In this document: piece by piece, positions 49,303 to 57,853 of the stretch
Layout of the letters: each line of letters opens with the position of its first letter
Numbering within the stretch: position 1 is the first letter of the stretch
Assembly (NCBI GenBank): GCA_016201065.1
Contig: JACQDL010000057.1
Coordinates: forward strand, 100,572 to 164,571
DNA length: 64,000 nucleotides
Direction: 5' to 3'
DNA from: Actinomycetota bacterium
GTDB lineage: Bacteria; Actinomycetota; Actinomycetes; Mycobacteriales; JACQDL01
Notes under the pieces: model-generated
What the model saw: the letters and a program-made list of their open reading frames with translations, nothing else
Told to the model about the DNA's origin: nothing
Databases searched by the model: none
Program-made: the position numbers and the translations under genes

Positions 49303-51189
49303 CTACGGGACGGCCGGCTCCTCGGTCGCCCGGCCGGCGAACTGGGTCCGGTACAGCTCGGCGTACAGCCCGCCGCGGGCGAGCAGCTCGTCGTGGTCGC
49401 CGGACTCCACGATCCGCCCGCCGTCGACCACCAGGATCCGGTCGGCGTCCCGGATCGTGGACAGCCGGTGCGCGATGACCAGCGAGGTGCGGCCGGCCAG
49501 GGCTGCCGCGAGGGCTCGCTGCACGGCCGCCTCGGACTCGCTGTCCAGGTGCGCGGTCGCCTCGTCCAGGATCACGATCGTGGGCTGCTTGAGCAGCAGC
49601 CGGGCAATCGCGAGCCGCTGCTTCTCGCCACCCGACAGCCGGTATCCGCGGTCACCGACCACCGTGTCCAGACCGTCCGGAAGGGACCGGACGAGGTCAG
49701 CCACCTGGGCCGCCTCCAGGGCCCGCCACAACTGCTGCTCGTCGGCGTCCGGGTGGGCATAGCGGAGGTTGTCCCCGATCGTCTCGTGGAACAGATGGGC
49801 GTCCTGGGTCACCACACCGATGACCCGCCGCAGCGATGCCACCGTGACCTCCCGCACGTCGCGCCCGCCCACCAGGACCTGCCCGGCGGAGGCGTCGTAG
49901 ATCCGGGGCACCAGCATGCTGACTGTGCTCTTCCCGGCGCCCGACGGACCGACCAGGGCGACCAGCTCCCCCGGCCTGACCCGGAAGCTCACCCCGTGCA
50001 GCACCTCCTGGGCGGGCGCGCCGTCGAGCACCGCGACGTCCTCCAGCGAGGCCAGCGACACCTCCGCGGCGGTCGGGTAGCTGAACCGGACGTCCCGGAA
50101 CTCGATGGTGCGCGCGTCCGGTGGGAGCTCGACCGCTCCCGGACCGTCGTCGATCATCGGCGGCAGGTCGAGCACCTCGAACACCCGCTCGAAGCTGACC
50201 AGCGCGCTCATCACGTCGACCCGGACGTTGGACAGCGCGGTGAGCGGGCCGTACAGCCGGCTCAGCAGCAGGGCCAAGGTGACGACAGTACCGGCGTCGA
50301 GCACCCCGTGCACGGCGTACCAGCCGCCCAGCCCGTAGGTCAGCGCCTGGGCGAGCGCCGCGACGAGGGTCAGCGCGACGAAGAACGCCCGCCCGTACAT
50401 GGCCGAGGTCACGCCGATGTCGCGCACCCGCCCGGCCCGCGACCCGAACGACCTCGCCTCCACCGCCGGACGCCCGAACAGCGCCACCAGCAGCGCCCCC
50501 GCGACGTTGAAGCGCTCCGTCATCGTGGTGTTCATCGAGGCGTTGAGCTGGTAGCTCTCCCGGGTGATGGCCTGCAGCTTCCGGCCGACGAAGCGGGCCG
50601 GCAGCAGGAACAGCGGCACCAGGACCAGCGACAGGACGGTGACCTGCCAGGACAGGGTCAGCATCACCCCGGCGGTGAGCACCACCCCGATGGCGTTGGA
50701 GACCACCCCGGACAGCGTCGAGGTGAAGGCCTGCTGCGCCCCGATGACGTCGTGGTTCAGCCGGCTGATCAGCGCACCGGTCTGGGTCCGGGTGAAGAAC
50801 GCGATCGGCATCCGCTGGACGTGCTCGAAGACCCGGGTGCGCAGGTCGTAGATGAGGCCCTCGCCGATCCGGGAGGAGTACCACCGCTGGACCAGCGACA
50901 GCCCGGCGTCGACAACGGCGAGCGTCGCGATGATCAGCGCGATCCGCACGATCGCCGCGCCGGAACGCTGCCCGCCCGAGATTTCGTTGATCACCCGCCC
51001 GGCGAGCACCGGAGTGGCCACTCCGATCAGCGCGTCGGCCGTCACCGCCACCAGGAAGACGGCCAGCTCCCGCCGGTACGGCGCGGCGAATGCCAGCACC
51101 CGCCGGAGCGTGCCGGCGGCGAGCTTCCGGTCGACCAGCGACGAGTCCTGGCGGAACGAGCGCATCATCCGCCACTGCTCCGGGCCCAT
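49303..51189 (-). CDS. ABC exporter, fused membrane and ATPase domains
   Basis: 628 residues. Six membrane helices (about 38-330) then the ATPase domain: Walker A LVGPSGAGKST, Q-loop GVVTQDAHLFHETI, signature RLSGGEKQRLAIARLLL, Walker B TIVILDEATAHLD and H-loop IAHRLSTIRDADRI. A homodimeric or heterodimeric half-transporter of the lipid/multidrug exporter type; substrate unknown. The gene lies 15 nt after the enoyl-CoA hydratase gene, so they are probably co-transcribed. Start ATG 51189. Confidence 0.93.
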   Translation of the reverse strand: MGPEQWRMMRSFRQDSSLVDRKLAAGTLRRVLAFAAPYRRELAVFLVAVTADALIGVATPVLAGRVINEISGGQRSGAAIVRIALIIATLAVVDAGLSLVQRWYSSRIGEGLIYDLRTRVFEHVQRMPIAFFTRTQTGALISRLNHDVIGAQQAFTSTLSGVVSNAIGVVLTAGVMLTLSWQVTVLSLVLVPLFLLPARFVGRKLQAITRESYQLNASMNTTMTERFNVAGALLVALFGRPAVEARSFGSRAGRVRDIGVTSAMYGRAFFVALTLVAALAQALTYGLGGWYAVHGVLDAGTVVTLALLLSRLYGPLTALSNVRVDVMSALVSFERVFEVLDLPPMIDDGPGAVELPPDARTIEFRDVRFSYPTAAEVSLASLEDVAVLDGAPAQEVLHGVSFRVRPGELVALVGPSGAGKSTVSMLVPRIYDASAGQVLVGGRDVREVTVASLRRVIGVVTQDAHLFHETIGDNLRYAHPDADEQQLWRALEAAQVADLVRSLPDGLDTVVGDRGYRLSGGEKQRLAIARLLLKQPTIVILDEATAHLDSESEAAVQRALAAALAGRTSLVIAHRLSTIRDADRILVVDGGRIVESGDHDELLARGGLYAELYRTQFAGRATEEPAVP

Positions 51190-51204
51190 CTGCGGTGCAC
51201 CTCC

Positions 51205-52002
51205 TCAGTCCTCGGCAAGCCCGGCCAGGTCGGCCAGCCGGCGCCGCTGGGCCGCCCGCTCGGCGGCCTCCTGCTCCGACCGGCTGCGCCCGCCCGCGCC
51301 GGCCAGCAACGCCTTGATCTCGGCCACCGCGCCGCGCGGTGCGGCAAGAACGGTGGCCACCAGGTCACTGGTCGCGGCGGCGAGCTCGGCGGCCGGCACG
51401 ACCAGGTTGGCCAGCCCGATCCGCTCGGCTTCGGCCGCCTCCACTCGCCGCCCGGACAGGCAGATCTCCAGGGCCCGAGCGTAGCCGACCGTGTCGACCA
51501 GCGGCTTGGTGCCGCCGAGGTCGGGCACCAGCCCGAGGCTGCCCTCGGCCATCTGCAGCCGGGCATCGTCGGCGAGTATCCGCAGGTCACATGCGAGGGC
51601 GAGCTGGAAGCCGGCACCGATCGCGTGCCCCTGGACGGCCGCGATCGACACCAGGTCGGTCCGGCGCAGCCAACCGAACCCCCGCTGGTAGCTCTCGATG
51701 ACCGCCTCGGCCCGCTCGGCCGGCATCCGCGCCAGCTCGCCGGGCCCGACCGCGCCGGGCCCGACCGCGCCGGTGAGGTACGCCCGGTCCAGGCCGGCCG
51801 AGAAGGCCCGTCCGCTGCCGCGCACGACCACCACCCGCACGGTGCCCACCAGCGCCCGGCCGATCTCGGCGAGGAGCAGCCACATCCGCGGTGTCTGGGC
51901 GTTCAGCCGCTCGGGCCGGTCAAGCGTGATCGTCGCAACCTCCTCACCGAGGTCGAGTCGCAGCCCGGCCTCTGCCAGCTCGACCTCGGCGAGTTCCGTC
52001 AC
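51205..52002 (-). CDS. Enoyl-CoA hydratase/isomerase family protein
   Basis: 265 residues, crotonase fold. Oxyanion-hole segments VVRGSGRAFSAGLDR and AVQGHAIGAGFQLALACDLRI are intact; the Glu residues of QMAEGSLGLVPDLGG and ALEICLSG match the two catalytic Glu of enoyl-CoA hydratase. It probably hydrates 2-enoyl-CoA. GTG 52002 overlaps the stop of the small HTH gene (GTGA). The pairing corresponds to EchA12 (Rv1472) next to Rv1473A in mycobacteria. Confidence 0.9.
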   Translation of the reverse strand: MTELAEVELAEAGLRLDLGEEVATITLDRPERLNAQTPRMWLLLAEIGRALVGTVRVVVVRGSGRAFSAGLDRAYLTGAVGPGAVGPGELARMPAERAEAVIESYQRGFGWLRRTDLVSIAAVQGHAIGAGFQLALACDLRILADDARLQMAEGSLGLVPDLGGTKPLVDTVGYARALEICLSGRRVEAAEAERIGLANLVVPAAELAAATSDLVATVLAAPRGAVAEIKALLAGAGGRSRSEQEAAERAAQRRRLADLAGLAED

Positions 52003-52208
52003 CCCTTCTTCCGGCGGGTGGCGCCACCCCGGCCACGCAGGGTCGCACCAGATTCGGTGAGGATGCGGTGCACGAACCCGTAGGAGCGGCCATGCGTCTC
52101 GGCCAGAGCTCGAATGCTCTCTCCCTGGTCGTACCTCTTCTTCAGCTCCGTGGCGAGCTTGTCACGTGCGGTGCCGGTAATCCGGGCACCCTTCTTGAGA
52201 TCTGCCAC
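51999..52208 (-). CDS. Small helix-turn-helix protein (Rv1473A-like)
   Basis: 69 residues, basic. The HTH is SIRALAETHGRSYGFVHRILTESGATLRGRGGATRRKKG. It resembles a short, very conserved actinobacterial family, annotated as a possible transcriptional regulator, that sits between echA12-like and TetR/ABC-F genes. The stop overlaps the enoyl-CoA hydratase start. ATG 52208 is preceded by AGGGTTTAGGTGGCAG. A DNA-binding role is likely; targets are unknown. Confidence 0.85.
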   Translation of the reverse strand: MADLKKGARITGTARDKLATELKKRYDQGESIRALAETHGRSYGFVHRILTESGATLRGRGGATRRKKG

Positions 52209-52326
52209 CTAAACCCTCCGGACAGGACGGACGGACGTGAGTCACCGGATGTGTCCGGCTGAAGACATGATCACGCAGGAACGCCCGTTCGGCCACCTGA
52301 CCGGCGATACCCGTAGGCTGACCGCC

Positions 52327-53667
52327 ATGTCTTCGGGCCCCCGCCAGGCGCCACGCAGCGGATGGTGGGCCGACCGGACCGACCGGACCGACCTGCTGGG
52401 CTGGCTGGGGCTGGCAGGCGCCGGGCTCGCCGCGAGCTGGCTGGCCAGCCAGACGCAGCTGCGGGTCGGCACCGCGAGCCCGCCGTTCAGCGGCAGCTAC
52501 CTCCTGCGGGTGGGTCCGCCGAGCCTGCTCGCCCCGGCTGTGGCCGCGGTCGTGCTGGTCGCCGCGGCACGCTCGGTCACCGACCGCTGGCCGTGGCGGA
52601 TGGTGCTGCTCGGCTCGTACCTCGCGGCCACGGCGTGGGCCCTCGCGCTGGCGCTCGCGGACGGCCGGGCGGGCCTCGCCGCCCCGGTCAACGCCCCGGA
52701 GGAGTACCTCGCCGACCTTGACCGGGTCAACGGCGGGCCGCTCCGCTACCTGCAGGACTTCGTGGCCGACGGTGCCTCGCTGACCGTGGCGACCCGGTCG
52801 CACCCACCGCTTCCGCTGCTGCTGCTGTGGCTGCTGGAGCGGGTCGGCGTGCGTTCGCCGCTGGCCCTCGGTGTGGTCCTCACCATGGTGGCCTCGCTGA
52901 CGGTGCCGGCCGTGCTCGTTGCGGTGCGCTCGCTGTGCGGCGGGGCGGCGGCTCGCCAGCTGGCGCCGGTGCTGGCGCTGGCGCCGTACGCGGTGTGGGT
53001 CGCGGTGAGCATGGATGGCGTGACCGCCGCGCTGGCGGCTGGCTCGGTCACGGCAGCGGTGATCGGCAGCGAGCACGGCCGGCGCTGGTGGGTGAGCCTG
53101 ACCGGAGCGTCGGTCGCCGGCCTGCTGCTCGGGGTGGCCGCCCTGTTCTCCTACTCGGTCGCCTGGCTCGCGGTGAGCGTGATGTGCGTGTACTTCGTGC
53201 GGCGCCGACCGTTGCTCAACGTGGTCACCGCGGCCTTCGCGCTGCTCCCGCTGGCCCTTGCCGAGCTGGCCGGGTTCAGCTGGCCAGCCGGCCTCGCGGC
53301 CGCCCAGCGCGATGTGGTCACCCGGATCGCACCGCACCGCTCGGCCCTGCTGTGGGGTCTGCTCGGGCTCGCCGTACTCGTGCTGGCCTGCGGCCCGGCC
53401 CTGGTCCGCAGCGCACGGCGGGTCCGGGCCACGCCAGGCTGGCCGTTCCTGGTTGGCGCGGCCGCGGGTGTGGCGTTCGCCGTGCTGGCCGGGCTGGCCC
53501 GGTCCGACGTCGAGCGGAGCTGGCTGCCGTTCTTTCCGTGGCTGCTGGTGGCCTCGGTGGCGCCGGTGCGGCCCGCGGGTGAGCCGCCACCGGCGCCGAT
53601 CTGGCTCATCGCAGCAGGTGCGCTGACCGGTGTGGTGATCCAGGCGGTGCTGGTCAGCCCCTGGTGA
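52327..53667 (+). CDS. Polytopic membrane protein, probable GT-C-type glycosyltransferase
   Basis: 446 residues with about 10 membrane segments. SHPPLPLLLLWLLERVG contains the HPP motif found after the first extracytoplasmic loop in ArnT/GT-C transferases, and LARSDVERSWLPFFPWLLVASV resembles their final transmembrane part. This suggests lipid-linked sugar transfer, for example onto lipoglycans, without proof. ATG 52327 is preferred over the track's 52237, which has no membrane or homology content. The 3' end overlaps the epimerase gene by 14 bp. Confidence 0.65.
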   Translation: MSSGPRQAPRSGWWADRTDRTDLLGWLGLAGAGLAASWLASQTQLRVGTASPPFSGSYLLRVGPPSLLAPAVAAVVLVAAARSVTDRWPWRMVLLGSYLAATAWALALALADGRAGLAAPVNAPEEYLADLDRVNGGPLRYLQDFVADGASLTVATRSHPPLPLLLLWLLERVGVRSPLALGVVLTMVASLTVPAVLVAVRSLCGGAAARQLAPVLALAPYAVWVAVSMDGVTAALAAGSVTAAVIGSEHGRRWWVSLTGASVAGLLLGVAALFSYSVAWLAVSVMCVYFVRRRPLLNVVTAAFALLPLALAELAGFSWPAGLAAAQRDVVTRIAPHRSALLWGLLGLAVLVLACGPALVRSARRVRATPGWPFLVGAAAGVAFAVLAGLARSDVERSWLPFFPWLLVASVAPVRPAGEPPPAPIWLIAAGALTGVVIQAVLVSPW

Positions 53668-54634
53668 CCCGGTCGGGGGCGCTTCCGGCAAGCCGCCGCC
53701 GCCACCACGCCACCGTCTCGGCCAGGGCCTGATCGAACGGCGTTGCGTGCTCACCGAACGTGGCCGTGTACGCGGTGGAGTCGAGCACGAACGGTCGATC
53801 GTGCTGGTACCGGACCTCCTCCAGCTCGCGCAGCAGGGGTGAGAACACGCCGAGGGTCCTGATCACGACCCAGGGCAGGCTTCGCACGGTCGGCTGGTCG
53901 ACGCCGGCGGCACGGGCCAGCCGGGCGACCAGGTCCCGAGCCGACAGGGGTGGCTCGGTGGGGACGTGCCAGGCCCGTCCCCAGGCCCGCTCGTCGGTGC
54001 CGAGCCGCACCAATGCCCGCGCCACGTCCGGGATGTACGTCCAGCTGTGTGGCGCGTCGGCCCTGCCGAGCAGCTGGACCGGACGGCCGGCCAGCATCCG
54101 TGGCATCACCCGGTCGCCGAACTGGCCACCCGACAGCACCTCGGGGCCGAAGAAGTCCGAGGCGCGGGCCTCGGTGACCCGGACCCGGCCGGCCTCGTGC
54201 CGGGTCAGTGCCTCACGCCACATGCCGGCCCGGACCTTGCCCTTGGTGCCGGGGGCGGCCAGCGGGAGCGACTCGGTGAGCGGCCCGTCGACCGGGCCGT
54301 AGCCGTAGAGGTTGCTCATGGTCACCAGCACCGCGCCGGTCCGCTCTGCCGCTCCGAGCAGCGCGGTGGCGATGGGCGGCCAGTCGGTGGCCCAGCGGTG
54401 GTAGAGCGGGTTCGCGCAGTTGTAGAGGACCGCCGCGCCATCCGCGGCGGCGGTCAGCGCCCGCTCGTCGGCGGCGTCGACCGCCAGCTGCTCGATCGAC
54501 GGGTGCGCGATCGGCGGTTGGGCCGTGGATCCGCCGGACCGGCTGAGGATGCGAACAGTGTGGCCACGGTCGGCGAGCTGGGTCGCGGTGGTCGACCCGA
54601 CCGGGCCCTTGCCAACGATGACGTGGAGTGCCAT
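53654..54634 (-). CDS. NAD-dependent epimerase/dehydratase-family protein
   Basis: 326 residues, extended SDR fold. Nucleotide site MALHVIVGKGPVGSTTATQLADRGH (GxGxxG variant), then SNLYGYGPVDGPLTE with the YxxxK-like Tyr and SDFFGPEVLSGGQFGDR. It may reduce or isomerise a sugar or a lactone; substrate unknown. It is divergent from a TetR gene whose intergenic space carries three repeats of one operator motif, so it is likely its direct target. Confidence 0.85.
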   Translation of the reverse strand: MALHVIVGKGPVGSTTATQLADRGHTVRILSRSGGSTAQPPIAHPSIEQLAVDAADERALTAAADGAAVLYNCANPLYHRWATDWPPIATALLGAAERTGAVLVTMSNLYGYGPVDGPLTESLPLAAPGTKGKVRAGMWREALTRHEAGRVRVTEARASDFFGPEVLSGGQFGDRVMPRMLAGRPVQLLGRADAPHSWTYIPDVARALVRLGTDERAWGRAWHVPTEPPLSARDLVARLARAAGVDQPTVRSLPWVVIRTLGVFSPLLRELEEVRYQHDRPFVLDSTAYTATFGEHATPFDQALAETVAWWRRRLAGSAPDRVTRG

Positions 54635-54669
54635 GCGTGCCTCACAGTAGAGAGCGGCGATCTATGTCA

Positions 54670-54684
54670 AGAGCACTGTTCTCT
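54670..54684. promoter_or_regulatory. TetR operator copy 1
   Basis: AGAGCACTGTTCTCT, a near-perfect palindrome (AGAGCxxTGyTCTC). It is 36 bp from the epimerase start, suited to repress it. Confidence 0.65.
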
Positions 54685-54702
54685 GCCAACACCAAACTGT
54701 CA

Positions 54703-54716
54703 AGAGCGGTGCTCTC
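54703..54716. promoter_or_regulatory. TetR operator copy 2
   Basis: AGAGCGGTGCTCTC, same motif as copy 1, 33 bp further on (about three helical turns), so on the same DNA face. Confidence 0.65.
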
Positions 54717-54722
54717 GATTGC

Positions 54723-54736
54723 GAACAGCGCTCTCC
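54723..54736. promoter_or_regulatory. TetR operator copy 3
   Basis: GAACAGCGCTCTCC, the reverse orientation of the same AGAGCGCTGTTC motif, 19 bp before the TetR ATG. Confidence 0.6.
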
Positions 54737-54754
54737 ATAGTGGAGACTCCTCCC

Positions 54755-55519
54755 ATGGAGGTGCTCCGTGCCCGCGACCTGGCCCGTGCCGAGCTCACCC
54801 GGCAGATCACCGACACCGCCCGCCGGCAGCTCGCCACGGCCGGCGCGCAGGGGTTGTCGCTGCGGGCGGTGGCCCGCGAGATGGGGCTGGCCTCCTCGGC
54901 GCTGTACCGGTACTTCAGCAGCCGCGACCACCTGCTCACCGCCCTGATCATCGATGCCTACAACGCGATCGGCGAGACCGCCGAGCGTGTCGACACCGCC
55001 GAACGCGGCGCGGGAGCGGGAGTCGGTAGCCGGTGGCTCGCGGTCTGCCGGGCCGTCCGCGGCTGGGCACTGGACCACCAGCACGAGTTCGCCCTCGTCT
55101 ACGGGTCGCCCGTCGTCGGCTACCGGGCCCCGAGCGACACCGTCGGCCCGGCCACCCGGACCGCCCGTGTGCTCGCCGACATCCTTGCCACCGCCATCGC
55201 CGAGGGCGTCCTCCGGCCACCGGACCGGCCGATCCCCGAACCCCGGCTGGTCACCCGGGAGGTCCGCGCCCTCGCCGGTGAGGCACCCGAGGCGCCGTAC
55301 GAGGACGTCCCCGAGCGGGCCATGGTGCTGTTGACCAACCTGGTCGGCGCGATCAACTTCGAGCTTTTCGGGCACCTGCACAACACGGTCACCGACTACG
55401 ACCGCTACTTCGACGCCGTGATCATGATGACCGCCGCGATCGCCGGGCTCGACGTACCGCTGGAACCGGCGATGACTCAGGAGAGCGCGACCAGGTCCGC
55501 CAGGTCGGGGCTCCAGTAG
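54755..55519 (+). CDS. TetR-family regulator
   Basis: 254 residues. RQITDTARRQLATAGAQGLSLRAVAREMGLASSALYRYFSSRDHLLTALI is the TetR HTH; the C-terminal part includes WALDHQHEFALVYGSPVVGYRAP, as in TetR_C_33-like regulators. ATG 54755 has GGAG at 54742-54745; the track start (53966) lies inside the epimerase gene. It probably binds the three nearby palindromes and controls the divergent epimerase. The 3' end overlaps the ABC-F gene by 43 bp. Position matches Rv1474c. Confidence 0.87.
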   Translation: MEVLRARDLARAELTRQITDTARRQLATAGAQGLSLRAVAREMGLASSALYRYFSSRDHLLTALIIDAYNAIGETAERVDTAERGAGAGVGSRWLAVCRAVRGWALDHQHEFALVYGSPVVGYRAPSDTVGPATRTARVLADILATAIAEGVLRPPDRPIPEPRLVTREVRALAGEAPEAPYEDVPERAMVLLTNLVGAINFELFGHLHNTVTDYDRYFDAVIMMTAAIAGLDVPLEPAMTQESATRSARSGLQ

Positions 55520-57078
55520 TCCTCCACGCCGTCCGGCAGCAGCAGCACCTTCTCCGGGGCCAGCGCGGTGACGGCCCCCTCGTCGTGCGTGACCAGGACG
55601 ATCGCGCCCCGGTAGCTGCGCAGCGCACCCAGCACCTGCTCCCGTGACGCCGGGTCGAGGTTGTTGGTCGGCTCATCCAGCAGCAGGACGTTGGCCGAGG
55701 AGCACACCAGGATCGCCATCGCCAGCCGGGTCTTCTCGCCGCCCGAGAGGGTCCCCGCCGGCTGGTCGGCCGTCTCCCCGGAGAACAGGAACGAGCCGAG
55801 GATCTTGCGCAGCTCGGAGTCCGTCCGGTCCGGAGCCGCGGCCCGCATGTTCTCCAGCACCGTCCGGTCGTGGTCCAGCGTCTCGTGCTCCTGCGCGTAG
55901 TACCCGATCCGCAGCCCGTGGCCTGCCCGGACCTCACCTGTGTCGGCGTCCTGGACGCCCGCCAGGATCCGCAGCAACGTGGTCTTGCCGGCACCGTTCA
56001 GACCGAGGATGACCACCCGGGCGCCCCGGTCGATGGCAAGCTCGACATCGGTGAAGACCTCCAGCGACCCGTAGGACTTCGACAGCCCGTCCGCGGTCAG
56101 CGGCACCTTGCCGCACGGCGCCGGGTCGGGGAAGCGGAGCTTGGCCACCCGGTCGGCGACCCGGACCTCCGCCATGCCAGCCGACAGGGCGGCGGCGCGG
56201 CGGTCCATCTGGTGCGCGGCCCGGGCCTTGGTGGCCTTGGCCCGCATCTTGTCCGCCTGCGACCTGAGTGCGTCGATCTTGCGTTCGGCGTTCGCCCGCT
56301 CCCGCTTGCGACGCCGCTCGTCGGCCTCCCGGGCGGCGAGGTACGCGGTCCACCCCATGTTGTAGACGTCCATCTCCGCGCGGTTGGCGTCCAGGTGCCA
56401 CACCTTGTTGCAGACGTGCCCGATCAGGTCGACGTCGTGGCTGATCACGATCAGCCCGCCGTTGTGGGTCCGGAGGAAGTCGCGCAGCCAGCCGATGGAG
56501 TCGGCGTCGAGGTGGTTGGTGGGCTCGTCCAGCAGCAGCGTTCCGGCATCGGAGAAGAGGATCCGGGCCAGCTCCACCCGGCGCCGCTGACCACCGGAAA
56601 GGGTGCCCAGAGTCTGCGCGAGCACCCGGTCCGGCAACCCCAGGTTGGCACAGATCCGGGCCGCATCGCTCTCGGCGGCGTACCCGCCCAGCGCCGCGAA
56701 CCGGTCCTCGCACCGGCCGTAGGCTCGCACCAGTCGGTTGCGCTCACCGTCGTCGGCGACCTCGGCGAGATCGACCTGGAGCTTCGCCATCTCGTGCAGC
56801 AGGGTGTCCAGGCCGCGGGCGGACAACACCCGGTCGTGTGCGGTGGTGTCCAGGTCGCCGGTGCGCGGGTCCTGGGGCAGGTAGCCGATCGTCCCGCTGC
56901 GCTGCACCGCACCGGCATGCGGGACGCCCTCACCGCCGAGCACCTTCAGGGTCGTCGTCTTGCCCGCACCGTTTCGGCCGACCAGACCGATCCGGTCACC
57001 GGCCTGAACGCGCAGCGTGAGGCCGGAAAGGAGGATGCGTGAGCCAGCCCGGAGCTCGAGGTCGGCGGTGGTGATCAC
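55477..57078 (-). CDS. ABC-F family ATPase (ribosome-associated)
   Basis: 533 residues, no membrane domain. Two ATPase cassettes: GRNGAGKTTTLKVL and GTLSGGQRRRVELARILF with LLLDEPTNHLD; then GLNGAGKTTLLRILAG and GTLSGGEKTRLAMAILV with LLLDEPTNNLD. A charged linker between them (EADERRRKRERANAERKIDALRSQ) contacts the ribosome in ABC-F proteins. Family functions are translation rescue or resistance to ribosome-binding antibiotics; which applies here is unknown. GTG 57078 fits the family start ITTADLELRAGSRILL; the track start at 57108 adds 10 residues. Confidence 0.92.
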   Translation of the reverse strand: MITTADLELRAGSRILLSGLTLRVQAGDRIGLVGRNGAGKTTTLKVLGGEGVPHAGAVQRSGTIGYLPQDPRTGDLDTTAHDRVLSARGLDTLLHEMAKLQVDLAEVADDGERNRLVRAYGRCEDRFAALGGYAAESDAARICANLGLPDRVLAQTLGTLSGGQRRRVELARILFSDAGTLLLDEPTNHLDADSIGWLRDFLRTHNGGLIVISHDVDLIGHVCNKVWHLDANRAEMDVYNMGWTAYLAAREADERRRKRERANAERKIDALRSQADKMRAKATKARAAHQMDRRAAALSAGMAEVRVADRVAKLRFPDPAPCGKVPLTADGLSKSYGSLEVFTDVELAIDRGARVVILGLNGAGKTTLLRILAGVQDADTGEVRAGHGLRIGYYAQEHETLDHDRTVLENMRAAAPDRTDSELRKILGSFLFSGETADQPAGTLSGGEKTRLAMAILVCSSANVLLLDEPTNNLDPASREQVLGALRSYRGAIVLVTHDEGAVTALAPEKVLLLPDGVEDYWSPDLADLVALS

Positions 57079-57240
57079 GGAAGTGCACTCGTTTCGGCGG
57101 GTGGGCAACGGCGGCCACGGCGGTGTGCGGCCCGGTCAACGCGTCGGCGCGATCACCGCGTCAGTGTACGGGACGGGCCGGCCGAGGCTCCCCGGCATGG
57201 GCCCCCCTGGGGATGACCCCGCACGAGGAGCTGCCGCGCG

Positions 57241-57290
57241 GGTCAACCGCTGCGCAGATGACCGCCGCACAGGTCAACCGTTACGCAGAT
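57241..57290 (+). promoter_or_regulatory. Direct repeat upstream of the cytosine deaminase gene
   Basis: GGTCAACCGCTGCGCAGAT (57241-57259) and GGTCAACCGTTACGCAGAT (57272-57290) differ at two bases and are 31 bp apart, about three helical turns. Likely activator or repressor sites. Confidence 0.6.
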
Positions 57291-57307
57291 CGGCCGTTGC
57301 CTTCTCT

Positions 57308-57331
57308 CCGCATACCCGTCACCGTATGCGG
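57308..57331 (+). promoter_or_regulatory. Inverted repeat covering the cytosine deaminase start
   Basis: CCGCATAC-8 nt-GTATGCGG, with the ATG of 57326 inside the right arm. No ribosome site precedes it, so the stem could hide the start or be an operator. Confidence 0.45.
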
Positions 57332-57793
57332 ATGGACCCTGACGATCGTCCTGAGGTGCGCGAGCTGCTCGCGGTCGCCGTGGCGGAGGCACGAGCCGGT
57401 CTCGCCGAGGGCGGCATCCCGATCGGCGCCGCGCTGTTCGGCCCCGGTGGCGAGCTGCTCGGCCGTGGTCACAACCGGCGGGTGCAGGACGGCGACCCGT
57501 CGATGCACGCCGAGACCGCGGCGTTCCGGGCCGCCGGACGGCAGCGCGGCTACCGCCGCACCACCATGGTCACCACGCTGTCGCCGTGCTGGTACTGCAG
57601 CGGCCTGGTCCGCCAGTTCGGGATCGGCCGGGTCGTCATCGGCGAGGCACAGACGTTTGCCGGCGGCCACGACTGGCTCGCCGAGCACGGGGTCGAGGTC
57701 ATCCTGCTCGACGATCCGGAGTGCGTGGGACTGATGCGGGCGTTCCTCGCCGACCGCCCCGAGCTGTGGGCCGAGGACATCGGCGAGGAGTAG
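57326..57793 (+). CDS. Yeast-type cytosine deaminase
   Basis: 155 residues. The zinc site is HAE (MHAETAAF) and PCxxC (TLSPCWYCSGLVRQFGI). GRGHNRRVQDGD and the C-terminal DRPELWAEDIGEE closely match yeast Fcy1, which ends RPQDWFEDIGE. It converts cytosine to uracil + NH3. Bacterial CodA is unrelated to this fold. No strong ribosome site: ATG 57326 or 57332. The next gene is an NCS1 permease, 60 nt on, so cytosine salvage is a coherent two-gene unit. Confidence 0.88.
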   Translation: MRMDPDDRPEVRELLAVAVAEARAGLAEGGIPIGAALFGPGGELLGRGHNRRVQDGDPSMHAETAAFRAAGRQRGYRRTTMVTTLSPCWYCSGLVRQFGIGRVVIGEAQTFAGGHDWLAEHGVEVILLDDPECVGLMRAFLADRPELWAEDIGEE

Positions 57794-57853
57794 GCGTGCG
57801 CTCAGTTGTCGGGACGCGCTCGGTGGTCGGGACGATCGAAGGGCAGGCCAGCC

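Noticed and set aside
49195-52083. 962-codon plus-strand ORF
   Set aside because: Antisense to the ABC exporter and enoyl-CoA hydratase; low-complexity R/Q/G composition.
53966-54754. N-terminal extension of the TetR ORF
   Set aside because: Antisense to the epimerase gene; homology begins only at ATG 54755.
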